From contig NZ_JACWUO010000007.1 of assembly GCF_020857975.1 (NCBI RefSeq), forward strand, positions 124,001 to 188,000: a stretch of DNA of 64,000 bases, in the 5' to 3' direction. The notes below the pieces were generated by a model that was not told the origin of the DNA, did no database searches, and saw nothing but the letters and a program-made list of their open reading frames with translations. Numbering within the stretch: the first letter of the stretch is position 1; each line of letters begins with the position of its first letter. This document shows, in pieces, positions 25,939 through 34,885 of the stretch. The stretch is from Stenotrophomonas rhizophila (lineage in GTDB: Bacteria; Pseudomonadota; Gammaproteobacteria; Xanthomonadales; Xanthomonadaceae). A program made the translations under genes and the position numbers.

Positions 25939-25991
25939 CCAGCCACTCTTTCGACGCCGCCGCAGGCGCCGTCGACGCAGGAGCCCACCTG

Positions 25992-27284
25992 ATGTCTGCC
26001 GTGCCTGCTGTCTCCGCGCGTTCGAGCGTGCTCACCTCGATCCTGATCATCGGCGTGCTGTTCTTCCTGATCGGCTTCTTCACCTGGCTCAACGGCCCGT
26101 TGATCACCTTCGTCAAGCTCGCCTTCGAACTGGACGAGGTCGGCGCCTTCCTGGTGCTGATGGTGTTCTACCTGTCCTACTTCTTCCTGGCCCTGCCGGC
26201 CTCGTGGATCCTCAAGCGCACCGGCATGAAGAAGGGCCTGAGCCTGAGCCTGCTGGTGATGGCGGCCGGGGCGGTGGTGTTTGCGCACTTCGCCCAGCAA
26301 CGCTGGTATCCCGGCGCCCTGAGCGGGCTGTTCGTGATCGGCAGCGGGCTGGCCCTGCTGCAGACCGCGGTGAACCCGTACATCAGCATCCTCGGCCCGA
26401 TCGAAACGGCCGCGCGCCGCATCGCGGTGATGGGCATCTGCAACAAGATCGCCGGCATGCTCGCCCCGGTGCTGATCGGCACCCTGGTGCTGCACGGCAT
26501 CGGCGACCTGACCGAGCAGGTCGCCGCGGCCGACCCGGTCACGCGCAATGTCCTGCTGGATACCTTCGCCAGCAAGATCCAGCTGCCCTACATGGTGATG
26601 GCCGGGGTGCTGGTGGTGCTGGCGGTGGGCGTGCTGTTCTCGCCGCTGCCCGAACTGAAGACCGCCGAAGCCAACGCTACCCCGGCCAGCGCGCCCGGCG
26701 TGGCCGAGCGCCACAGCATCTTCCAGTTCCCGCACCTGTGGCTGGGCGTGCTGTGCCTGTTCGTCTACGTCGGGGTGGAAGTGATGGCCGGCGATGCGAT
26801 CGGCACCTACGGCCACAGCTTCAACCTGCCGCTGGACCAGACCAAGATGTTCACCTCGATCACCCTGGGCGGCATGCTGCTGGGCTACCTGGCCGGCCTG
26901 GCGATGATTCCGCACCTGGTCTCGCAGTCGCGCTACCTGAGCATCTCGGCGGTGCTGGGGGTGGTGTTCTGCACCGGCGCACTGCTCACCCACGGCTATG
27001 TCTCGGTGGGCTTCGTGGCCGCGCTGGGCTTTGCCAACGCAATGATGTGGCCGGCGATCTTCCCGCTGGCGATCCGCGGCCTGGGCCGGTTCACCGAAAC
27101 CGGCTCGGCCCTGCTGGTGATGGCCATTGCCGGCGGGGCGATCATTCCGCAGCTGTTTGCCGTGCTCAAGCAGCACTTCGACTTCCAGTGGGTGTTCGCC
27201 GGGCTGATGATTCCCTGCTACCTGTACATCCTGTTCTACTCGGTGCGCGGTCACCGGGTCGGCCTGCCCCGCGACGGGCGGTGA
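25992..27284 (+). CDS. nagP: NagP, N-acetylglucosamine permease (MFS, FucP-like)
   Basis: A 430-aa major facilitator protein with about 12 membrane helices. Its opening VLTSILIIGVLFFLIGFFTWLNGPLI, read in segments, and NPYISILGP are typical of the FucP/NagP group. In xanthomonads and Shewanella NagP carries GlcNAc across the inner membrane without phosphorylation. The frame is open from 25851, but the ATG at 25992 has AGGAG eight bases upstream and starts the conserved part. It heads the plus-strand arm of the locus; the regulator gene follows after 42 bases. Confidence 0.92.
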   Translation: MSAVPAVSARSSVLTSILIIGVLFFLIGFFTWLNGPLITFVKLAFELDEVGAFLVLMVFYLSYFFLALPASWILKRTGMKKGLSLSLLVMAAGAVVFAHFAQQRWYPGALSGLFVIGSGLALLQTAVNPYISILGPIETAARRIAVMGICNKIAGMLAPVLIGTLVLHGIGDLTEQVAAADPVTRNVLLDTFASKIQLPYMVMAGVLVVLAVGVLFSPLPELKTAEANATPASAPGVAERHSIFQFPHLWLGVLCLFVYVGVEVMAGDAIGTYGHSFNLPLDQTKMFTSITLGGMLLGYLAGLAMIPHLVSQSRYLSISAVLGVVFCTGALLTHGYVSVGFVAALGFANAMMWPAIFPLAIRGLGRFTETGSALLVMAIAGGAIIPQLFAVLKQHFDFQWVFAGLMIPCYLYILFYSVRGHRVGLPRDGR

Positions 27285-27326
27285 TCGGCGATCATGGACG
27301 CTCCACGGAACCTGCAGGACAAAGCC

Positions 27327-28397
27327 ATGCGCAGAGCGACCATCAAGGATGTCGCCGAACGGGCCAAGGTGTCATTGAAGACCGTCTCGCGCGTCATCAA
27401 CAATGAGCCCTCGGTGATGCAGGCCACCCGCGCCCGGGTCCTGCGCGCGATCGCCGAACTGGACTACGAGCCCGATCCGGCCGCGCGCAACCTGCGCACC
27501 GGCACCACCCTGGTGATCGGGCTGGTCTACGACAACCCCAACCCGTACCACATCATCGGCATGCAGAACGGCGTGCTCGCCGCGTGCCGGGAGACCGGGT
27601 TCGGGCTGCAGATCCATCCCTGCGATTCCAGTTCGCCGATGCTGGCCGAGGAACTGGCCGACTGGGTGCAGCGCTCGCGGCTGGCTGGGCTGGTGCTGAC
27701 CGCGCCGATGTCCGAGCGCGGCGACCTGGTGGCGGCGCTGACCGCGCGCGGGATCAAGCTGGCGCGCATCGTGGCGGGCACCACCGATCCGGAGGACGGC
27801 GCCTGTGTATTCGTCGACGACCGCGAGGCCGCCTACGAAGTCACCGAACACCTGATCCAGCTCGGCCACCAGCGCATCGGCTTCCTGTGGGGCAGCAGTT
27901 CGCATGGCTCCAGCGTGGAGCGCCATGCCGGCTACGAGGCGGCGCTGCGCGACTACGGCATGAGCGTGGACAAGCACCTGGTGGTGCAGGGCGACTACAC
28001 CTTCGACGATGGCTTCCGCGGTGCGCGCCGTTTGCTGGCGCTGCGCGAGCCGCCCACGGCGATCTTCGGTTCCAACGATGAAATCGCCGCCGGCGTGCTG
28101 GCCGCGGCCAAGTCGGCCGGCATGAACGTGCCCTACGATTTGTCCATTGCCGGGTTCGAGGACAGCCCGTTCTCGCGCCAGTCCTGGCCGCCGCTGACCA
28201 CCGCCAAGCAGGCCACCGAGGACATCGCCCGGCATGCCGCGCGCCTGCTGATCGCCCAGCTGCGCAGCGATGCCTACGACGAAGCGCCGCTGCAGCTGCG
28301 CAACCAGGGCTTCGTGCCGCAACTGGTGGTGCGCGGCTCGACCGCCCCGATGCGCCCGCAGGGCACCCGCCCGCCCACTTCTTCTGAAACCACCTGA
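27327..28397 (+). CDS. nagR: LacI-family transcriptional regulator of the GlcNAc locus
   Basis: The 356-aa protein begins MRRATIKDVAERAKVSLKTV with the LacI helix-turn-helix and hinge, followed by a periplasmic-binding-like sensor domain (VIGLVYDNPNPYHIIGMQNG to FEDSPFSRQSWPPLTT). Its place between nagP and nagB-II and the CG-centred palindromes upstream of nagP suggest that it represses the locus and is released by a GlcNAc-derived ligand. The ATG at 27327 (AGGA eight bases before) is preferred over one 33 bases upstream. The name follows the NagR of Shewanella-type pathways and is an inference. Confidence 0.88.
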   Translation: MRRATIKDVAERAKVSLKTVSRVINNEPSVMQATRARVLRAIAELDYEPDPAARNLRTGTTLVIGLVYDNPNPYHIIGMQNGVLAACRETGFGLQIHPCDSSSPMLAEELADWVQRSRLAGLVLTAPMSERGDLVAALTARGIKLARIVAGTTDPEDGACVFVDDREAAYEVTEHLIQLGHQRIGFLWGSSSHGSSVERHAGYEAALRDYGMSVDKHLVVQGDYTFDDGFRGARRLLALREPPTAIFGSNDEIAAGVLAAAKSAGMNVPYDLSIAGFEDSPFSRQSWPPLTTAKQATEDIARHAARLLIAQLRSDAYDEAPLQLRNQGFVPQLVVRGSTAPMRPQGTRPPTSSETT

Positions 28398-28403
28398 GCC
28401 GCC

Positions 28404-29432
28404 ATGTCCCTGCCTGCCCCCCACGACACCCTGATGTTCCGCGAAGCCGCGCAGTCGGCCGATGTGATCGCCGCGCAGTTCGCCCGCAACCAGGCGGTGG
28501 TGGAGACGCTGGCGGCCAGCCTGCGCGCGGCGCCGCCGCCGTTCGTGGTGACCTGCGCACGGGGCAGTTCGGACCATGCGGCGACCTACGCCAAATACCT
28601 GCTGGAAACCCGGCTGGGCCTGGTCACCGCCTCGGCTTCGCCGTCGGTGGGCTCGGTCTACGCAGCGCCGTTGAAGCTGCGCGGGGCGCTGTACATCGTG
28701 ATCTCGCAGTCGGGCAAGAGCCCGGACCTGCTGCGCAATGCCGAGGCCGCCCGTGCGGCCGGCGCGCGCGTGGTGGCGCTGGTCAATGTCGAGGATTCGC
28801 CGCTGGCGCAGCTGGCCGAAACGGTGATCCCGCTGGGCGCGGGCGCCGAGCGCAGCGTGGCGGCGACCAAAAGCTACCTGGCCTCGCTGGCGGCGATCCT
28901 GCAGCTGGTGGCGTACTGGAGCCAGGACGCGGGCCTGATCGCGGCATTGCGCGCGTTGCCCGACGCCCTGCGCCAGGCCTGGGACAGCGACTGGTCGGCG
29001 CTCACTGACGGTCTGATGCCGGCGCACAACCTGTTCGTGCTCGGCCGCGGCCTGGGCCTGGGCGCGGCGCAGGAAGCGGCACTGAAATTCAAGGAAACCT
29101 GCGGCCTGCATGCCGAGGCGTACAGCTCGGCCGAAGTGAAACACGGCCCGATGGCGCTGGTCGGCCCCGGCTTCCCGGTGCTGGGCTTTGCCCAGCCCGA
29201 TGAAACCGGCGCCGGCACCCGCGCGGTGCTTGAAGAGTTCGCCGCGCGCAACGCGCAGGTATGGCTGGCCGCGGTGGATGGCGACCTGGCGCTGCCGCAG
29301 GCGCCGCACCCGGCCTGCGCGCCGTTGCTGGCGGTGCAGGCCTTCTACCGTGCGATCAATGCGCTGGCACTGCGTCGCGGGCACAACCCCGACCTGCCGC
29401 CGCATCTGAACAAGGTGACGGAAACCGTCTGA
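28404..29432 (+). CDS. nagB: NagB-II, SIS-domain glucosamine-6-phosphate deaminase
   Basis: A 342-aa protein with two SIS sugar-isomerase domains: CARGSSDHAATYAKYLLE, VISQSGKSPDLL and VAATKSYLASLAA in the first; VLGRGLGLGAAQEAALKFKE and HGPMALV in the second. It is related to the isomerase half of GlmS but lacks the glutaminase domain, as expected for the NagB-II type that replaces classical NagB. It converts glucosamine 6-phosphate to fructose 6-phosphate and ammonia. It starts 6 bases after the regulator and its stop overlaps the nagA start (TGATG). Confidence 0.92.
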   Translation: MSLPAPHDTLMFREAAQSADVIAAQFARNQAVVETLAASLRAAPPPFVVTCARGSSDHAATYAKYLLETRLGLVTASASPSVGSVYAAPLKLRGALYIVISQSGKSPDLLRNAEAARAAGARVVALVNVEDSPLAQLAETVIPLGAGAERSVAATKSYLASLAAILQLVAYWSQDAGLIAALRALPDALRQAWDSDWSALTDGLMPAHNLFVLGRGLGLGAAQEAALKFKETCGLHAEAYSSAEVKHGPMALVGPGFPVLGFAQPDETGAGTRAVLEEFAARNAQVWLAAVDGDLALPQAPHPACAPLLAVQAFYRAINALALRRGHNPDLPPHLNKVTETV

Positions 29433-30580
29433 TGAAAACCGTCCTGCGCAACGCCCGCATCCTGGCCGGCGACGAATTCCGCGACGACCTGGCGGTGGTG
29501 ATCGAACACGGCCGGATCACCGCGCTGGTGTCCGATGCGGCCTCGCAGCTGGGCCAGGCCGACGAGCAGGTGGACCTGGGCGGGCTCTGGCTGCTGCCCG
29601 GTTTCATCGATGCCCAGGTCAACGGCGGCGGCGGGGTGCTGTTCAACAACAGCCCCGACGTGGACAGCCTGCGCCGGTTGGCCGCCGCGCATCGTCGCTT
29701 CGGTACCACCGGCCTGCTGCCGACCCTGATCAGCGACGATGTCGCGGTGATGCGCCGCGCGATCGCCGCCACCGCCGCGGCGATCGAGCAGGGCGTGCCG
29801 GGCGTGCTCGGCATCCACCTGGAAGGCCCGTACATCGCCCCGTCGCGCAAGGGCACCCACGACGCCAGCACCTTCCGCGTGCCCGATGCGGCGGAGATCG
29901 CATTGGCCGCTTCGCTGGACAATGGCGTAACCCTGCTCACCCTGGCCCCCGAGCGGGTGCCGCTGGACAGCATCCGCGCGCTGGTCGAGCGCGGGGTGAT
30001 CGTCGCCGCCGGGCATACCGCGGCCAGCTACGAGGAAGCGCGCGCCGGGCTGGATGCCGGCATCCGCGGCTTCACCCACCTGTACAACGCGATGTCGCCG
30101 TTGACCGGGCGCGAGCCCGGTGCGGTCGGTGCGGCACTGGAAGACCGCGACAGCTGGGTGGGCATCATCGCCGACGGCGTGCACGTGCACCCGGCCAGCC
30201 TGCGCGTGGCGCTGGCGGCCAAGCCGCGCGGCAAGGTCATGCTGGTCACCGACGCGATGCCGCCGGTGGGGGCCGACAGCCCCAGCTATGAACTGTATGG
30301 CGAGGTGATCACCGCCGTGGACGGGGTGGTGCGCAATGCGGCCGGTTCGCTGGCCGGTTCGGCGCTGGACATGGCCACCGCGGTACGCAACAGCGTGCAG
30401 CTGCTCGGCCTGCCCTTGGCCGAGGCGGCGCGCATGGCCTCGCGCTACCCGGCGCAGTTCCTCAACCTGGACGACCGCCTGGGCGAGATCGCGGTGGGCT
30501 ACCAGGCCGACCTGGTCCTGCTCGACGACGCGCTGCAGGTACGTGCGACCTGGATCGCCGGCCAGCGCGAGGACGCATGA
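29432..30580 (+). CDS. nagA: N-acetylglucosamine-6-phosphate deacetylase NagA
   Basis: The 382-aa amidohydrolase removes acetate from GlcNAc-6-phosphate. The barrel entry reads FIDAQVNGGGG, followed by the metal ligand Glu in IHLEGPYIAPSRKG, His in AAGHTAAS, His in THLYNAMSPL and the catalytic Asp in VTDAMPPVG, which are all the expected family positions. The ATG at 29432 overlaps the nagB stop codon, and nagX overlaps its own stop by ATGA, so nagB-nagA-nagX are translationally coupled. Confidence 0.95.
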   Translation: MKTVLRNARILAGDEFRDDLAVVIEHGRITALVSDAASQLGQADEQVDLGGLWLLPGFIDAQVNGGGGVLFNNSPDVDSLRRLAAAHRRFGTTGLLPTLISDDVAVMRRAIAATAAAIEQGVPGVLGIHLEGPYIAPSRKGTHDASTFRVPDAAEIALAASLDNGVTLLTLAPERVPLDSIRALVERGVIVAAGHTAASYEEARAGLDAGIRGFTHLYNAMSPLTGREPGAVGAALEDRDSWVGIIADGVHVHPASLRVALAAKPRGKVMLVTDAMPPVGADSPSYELYGEVITAVDGVVRNAAGSLAGSALDMATAVRNSVQLLGLPLAEAARMASRYPAQFLNLDDRLGEIAVGYQADLVLLDDALQVRATWIAGQREDA

Positions 30581-31644
30581 GCGCGCCGGCCGCGGCGCGG
30601 ATGGGCTCGATCGATGCCCTGCGCGGGTTGACCGTGGCGGCGATGCTGCTGGTCAACAATCCCGGCGACTGGGGCCATGTGTACGCGCCGCTGCTGCACG
30701 CGGACTGGCATGGCTTCACGCCCACCGATCTGATCTTCCCGCTGTTCCTGTTCATCGCCGGGGTCTCGATGGCCTTCAGCCTGGTTCCGCGCGCCAGCAC
30801 GGCGACGGCGCGCCCGGCATTGCAGCGCGGCCTGCTGCAGCGCGCGCTGCGCATCCTGATGGCCGGCGCGCTGCTGCACCTGTTGGCCTGGTGGCTGCTG
30901 GAACTGCCGGCCTACCGGCTGTGGGGCGTGCTGCAGCGGATCGCGCTGTGCGTGGCGGTGGTTGGCCTGTTGGCCATCCATACCCGCGCGCGCGCGCAGT
31001 GGCTGGTGCTGGCCGCGCTTTTGTTCGGCTATGCCGGCGTGCTGCTGGGCGCGGCCTCGCTGGCGCCCTGGCAGAATCCGGCCAGCCGGCTGGACACCGC
31101 GCTGTTCGCGCCGCTGCTGTACCGGTACCAGCCGTTGACCGGGCTGGGCCATGATCCCGAAGGCCTGCTCAGCAGCGCCGGGGCGATCGCCTCCACGCTG
31201 CTGGGCCTGCTTGCCGGTGGCTGGCTGCGCGCGCGCCGGCTCGGCGCGCTGGCCGCGCTGGCGGTGGCTTGCCTGCTGGCCGCTGCACTGGCCGCAGCGT
31301 GGCTGCCGTTGAACAAACAGCTGTGGACGCCCAGCTTCGTGCTGTGGGCCGGTGGGCTGTCGGTGGCCGCGCTGCTGCTGGCGCATCTGCTGGTCGACCG
31401 CTGGGGCGCGCCTGCGCTCGGTCGCCGCTTCGGCGTCAACGCCATTGCCGCCTACTTGGGCTCGGCGGCGATGGCGCTGTTGCTGATCGCCAGTGGTGCC
31501 TGGGCGTGGCTGTTCCAGATGGCGTCGGCGTTGCTGCCGGCTGCGCCGAAGCTGGCCTCGCTGCTGTGCGCACTCGGATTTGTCGGTGTGTGGTGGTGCG
31601 TGGTGTGGGCGCTGGACCGACGTCACATTCATTTGAAGATCTGA
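30577..31644 (+). CDS. nagX: NagX, polytopic membrane protein (DUF5009/acyltransferase-like)
   Basis: A 355-aa membrane protein with about ten helices, beginning MGSIDALRGLTVAAMLLVNNPG and PTDLIFPLFLFIAGVSMAFSL. This is the signature of the NagX/heparan-alpha-glucosaminide acetyltransferase-like group. nagX genes accompany GlcNAc utilisation in xanthomonads and Shewanella; the biochemical role is not established but transacetylation at the inner membrane has been suggested by homology. It ends the nagP-R-B-A-X operon; no clear terminator follows within the 150 bases before the autotransporter. Confidence 0.88.
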   Translation: MSAPAAARMGSIDALRGLTVAAMLLVNNPGDWGHVYAPLLHADWHGFTPTDLIFPLFLFIAGVSMAFSLVPRASTATARPALQRGLLQRALRILMAGALLHLLAWWLLELPAYRLWGVLQRIALCVAVVGLLAIHTRARAQWLVLAALLFGYAGVLLGAASLAPWQNPASRLDTALFAPLLYRYQPLTGLGHDPEGLLSSAGAIASTLLGLLAGGWLRARRLGALAALAVACLLAAALAAAWLPLNKQLWTPSFVLWAGGLSVAALLLAHLLVDRWGAPALGRRFGVNAIAAYLGSAAMALLLIASGAWAWLFQMASALLPAAPKLASLLCALGFVGVWWCVVWALDRRHIHLKI

Positions 31645-31796
31645 GTCGGCCTGCCGTGTCGCACGCCGCAACACGCTCGGCGGACATCACACTTTTTGAC
31701 CTGATCATCACCGCTGCCCGGCCAGAGTACGGCCCACGGTCTGCGTAGCCGTAGCGGACTTCTGCCGTACCCCCTTTTGTCGAACAGGACTGGCGT

Positions 31797-34781
31797 ATGC
31801 GCTTCATGGACGTTTTCCCGGCACGCACGCAGCTGGCCGACCAGGTCTCGCGCTGGATCCGCCGCGGTTGCGGTGGCGCACTGGGCACGGTGCTGCTGGC
31901 CGGGGCCGCGCCGGCCTGGGCCGGCTGCGACAACCCGGCGCCCGCCCAGGGCCAGACGGTGACCTGCTCCAGCGCCGCGCCCAATCCGGACCCGGTGCCG
32001 GTCACCACCGCTGCCGGCGCTTCCAATACCACCGTCAACGTCCTGGCCGGCGCCCAGCTGGCCATCGCCAGCGGCAACGCGCTCACCGTCCAGGCCGGCA
32101 GCGGCCATGTGATCAACAACGACGGCAGCATCATCGCCAGCGCCGGCCGCGCGCTGCAGCTCACCGGCGCCACCAGCGTGGTCAATCGCGGCGTGATCAG
32201 CGGCAGCACCGGCGGCATCGTCTTCGGCGCCGGCAATGACCGCCTGGACATGCTCGGCGGCAGCATCGGCGGCGGTGTATTGCAGGGCGAGGGCAACGAC
32301 ACGCTGGTGATACGCGACGGGGTGATCGACAGCGTCGACCAGGGCGATGGCCAGGACAGCCTGGACATCAGCGGCGGCAGCGTCACCGGCACGGTGCAGC
32401 AAGGTTCGGAGATCGACACTTTCCTGATGACCGGCGGCACCATTGGCGCTTTGTTGCAGGGCGATGGGCTCGACCGCTTCCGGATGACGGCAGGCCAGAT
32501 CGTCGGTGCGTTCGATGACGGCGACTACGCCGAGATGACCGGTGGCCGGATCGGCCGGGTCAACATGAAGCTGGACGACAATGTTTTTGACATGTCCGGC
32601 GGCACCATCGACGGCAACCTGGTGACCGGCTTCGGCAACGACACCATCGTGCTCTCCGACGGCTACATCGGCGGCAACATCAGCGTCAGCGGCGGCAACG
32701 ACAGCGTCACCATCACCGGTGGTACCGTGCGCGGCGAGATCCGCCTGAGCTTCGACAACGACCGGCTGGACTGGAGCGGCGGTGGCGTCGTGCATGGCCT
32801 GGTCGACTTCGGCGAGGGCGATGACAGCGCCCGCCTGAGCAATCTCAATGTCGCCCACCTGGGCGCCTCGCCCGGCTTCGACGGCGGACTGGGTAACGAC
32901 CGGCTGGATTTCAGCAACGTCAAGACCAATGGCGTGTCGCGGTTTTCCAGCTGGGAACAGGTCAACCTGGCCACCGATACCCAGCTCACCTTCGATGGCG
33001 GCCTGACCCTGGGCGACAGTGCCAGCGGCACCGGCGTGTTGAACATCGACGCCACCAGCGTGGTGTTCGGCGGCAACGCCAGCGGCCGCATCGCCCCGTT
33101 CGCGGCCGCGCAGCTGGCTACGGTCAACAACGCCGGCCGCATCGACCTGAGCAACGGCGGCAACGTGGGCGACAGCTTCACCATCGTTGGCAACTACGTC
33201 GGCAACAACGCCGCGGTGTACCTGCAGACCGTGCTGGGCGATGACAGCTCGCTGTCGGACAAGCTGGTGATCTCCAACGGCGTGGCCAGCGGCACCACCG
33301 GGGTGGGCATCCTCAATGTCGGTGGCGGCGGCGCGGCCACCGTGGCCGACGGCATCCTGGTGGTGCAGGCGATCAACGGCGCCAGCACCGCGCCGAATGC
33401 ATTTGCGCTGTACAACCCGCTGGCCGCCGGCGCCTTCGAGTATTTCCTGTTCAAGGGCGGGGTCAGTGCCGGTACCGGCGAGAACTGGTATCTGCGTTCG
33501 ACCCTGGTCGCCACCGCGACGCCGGCGCCGGCTACGCCGCCGGGTGGCGGCATCACCGCCACGCCACCACCGCCACCGGAGAGCATCGGTACCCCGCCAC
33601 CGCCGTTGCCGCCGCCGCCGTCACCGGACGTGCCGGAAAACCCGGATCCGCTCGCGGCCGAGCCGCCGCCGCCACCGGAGCCGGCCGAACCTGCGCCGGT
33701 GGCACCGCCCACCAGCGACACACCGCCGCCGGTGCCGACCGCTGTGGCCGGTGTGCCCGGGCCGCTGGCCGTACCGCCCACGCCCGGCGCACGTGCCGCG
33801 CAAGGCGACATCATTCCGCTGTACCGGCTGGAAACCGGCCTGTATTCGGTGGTGCCGCCGCTGCTGCGCGAAGCCAGCCTGGCCAGCCTGGGGACGTTCC
33901 ACGAACGCCAGGGCGAGCAGCGGCTGCTGGTCGGGCAGGGCGGCGCCCGCGCGGCCTGGGCGCGGCTGGTCGGGCAGAGCCATGAGCAGCACTGGGAAGG
34001 CGATGCGCAGCCCGGTTTCGACGGCGACGTGCAGGGCATCCAGGCCGGCCTGGACCTGTATGCCACGGCCGATGACAACCACCGCGACCAGTTCGGCGTG
34101 TTCCTGGGCCGCACCCGTGCGCAGGGCAATGTCAGCGGCTTTGCGATCGGCTGGGAAAACGTCGCGGTCGGGCGCACGCGCCTGGACGACAAGCACGTGG
34201 GCCTGTACTGGACCCGCGTGGGCAGCCGCGGTGGCTACCTCGATGTGGTGGTGATGCGCAGCCGCTACGACGGCGATGCCCAATCGGCGCGTGGCCTGGG
34301 CATCGATGTGCATGGCGATGGCACCACCGCCTCGCTGGAAGTGGGCAAGCCGCTGCTGCGCTTCGGCCAGTCGGCCTGGTGGCTGGAACCGCAGTTGCAG
34401 GTGATCTGGCAACGTACCGAGATCGACGACGGTGCCGACCGCGTCGGCCGGCTGCGTTTCGATGCAGACAGCGCCTGGACCGGCCGCGCCGGCCTGCGCC
34501 TGGCCGCCGACTACGACATCGCCGGCAATGGCTGGCAGCCGTATTTCAAGCTCAACTACTGGCAGACTTTGGACGGCGAGGACCGCATCGACTTCGACAG
34601 CAACCGCATCACCAACCAGCAGGGCGCGCGCGCGCTGGAAGTGGGCGTCGGCGTGGTGGCGCGGTTCAATCCCAACGTCAGTGCCTTTGCGGTGGCCGAC
34701 TACACCCGTGACCTGGAAAGCAGCGCGCAGAAGGAGCGCCGGGTGGTCGAGGGCAATATCGGGCTGCGTCTGGACTGGTAG
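31797..34781 (+). CDS. Autotransporter (type Va) with Gly/Asp-repeat passenger
   Basis: The 994-aa protein has an extended signal region (cut near APAWA, about residue 41). The passenger is made of irregular repeats such as GGSIGGGVLQGEGNDTLVIRDG in segments, probably a beta-helix. A Pro-rich linker follows at about 580-660 (PPPPPESIG, PPPPLPPPPSP). The C-terminal autotransporter barrel of about 300 residues ends in the outer-membrane signature LRLDW. The N-terminal RFMDVFPARTQL precedes the hydrophobic core as in long autotransporter signals. No protease or lipase motif was seen, so adhesion or self-association is the default guess. A SMAG repeat follows the stop. Confidence 0.88.
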   Translation: MRFMDVFPARTQLADQVSRWIRRGCGGALGTVLLAGAAPAWAGCDNPAPAQGQTVTCSSAAPNPDPVPVTTAAGASNTTVNVLAGAQLAIASGNALTVQAGSGHVINNDGSIIASAGRALQLTGATSVVNRGVISGSTGGIVFGAGNDRLDMLGGSIGGGVLQGEGNDTLVIRDGVIDSVDQGDGQDSLDISGGSVTGTVQQGSEIDTFLMTGGTIGALLQGDGLDRFRMTAGQIVGAFDDGDYAEMTGGRIGRVNMKLDDNVFDMSGGTIDGNLVTGFGNDTIVLSDGYIGGNISVSGGNDSVTITGGTVRGEIRLSFDNDRLDWSGGGVVHGLVDFGEGDDSARLSNLNVAHLGASPGFDGGLGNDRLDFSNVKTNGVSRFSSWEQVNLATDTQLTFDGGLTLGDSASGTGVLNIDATSVVFGGNASGRIAPFAAAQLATVNNAGRIDLSNGGNVGDSFTIVGNYVGNNAAVYLQTVLGDDSSLSDKLVISNGVASGTTGVGILNVGGGGAATVADGILVVQAINGASTAPNAFALYNPLAAGAFEYFLFKGGVSAGTGENWYLRSTLVATATPAPATPPGGGITATPPPPPESIGTPPPPLPPPPSPDVPENPDPLAAEPPPPPEPAEPAPVAPPTSDTPPPVPTAVAGVPGPLAVPPTPGARAAQGDIIPLYRLETGLYSVVPPLLREASLASLGTFHERQGEQRLLVGQGGARAAWARLVGQSHEQHWEGDAQPGFDGDVQGIQAGLDLYATADDNHRDQFGVFLGRTRAQGNVSGFAIGWENVAVGRTRLDDKHVGLYWTRVGSRGGYLDVVVMRSRYDGDAQSARGLGIDVHGDGTTASLEVGKPLLRFGQSAWWLEPQLQVIWQRTEIDDGADRVGRLRFDADSAWTGRAGLRLAADYDIAGNGWQPYFKLNYWQTLDGEDRIDFDSNRITNQQGARALEVGVGVVARFNPNVSAFAVADYTRDLESSAQKERRVVEGNIGLRLDW

Positions 34782-34793
34782 CGGGCCACGCCG

Positions 34794-34816
34794 GTAGTGC
34801 CGGCCGCTGGCCGGCA
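34794..34816. repeat. SMAG/REP palindrome after the autotransporter gene
   Basis: GTAGTGCCGGCC...GGCCGGCA starts 12 bases after the stop codon, between convergent genes. Confidence 0.85.
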
Positions 34817-34885
34817 TGATCCACGGCGGAGACAGCCCGCAAAGGCATCGCAATCAAGGCGCAGTCAGCGGACTGCGCGTCATCT

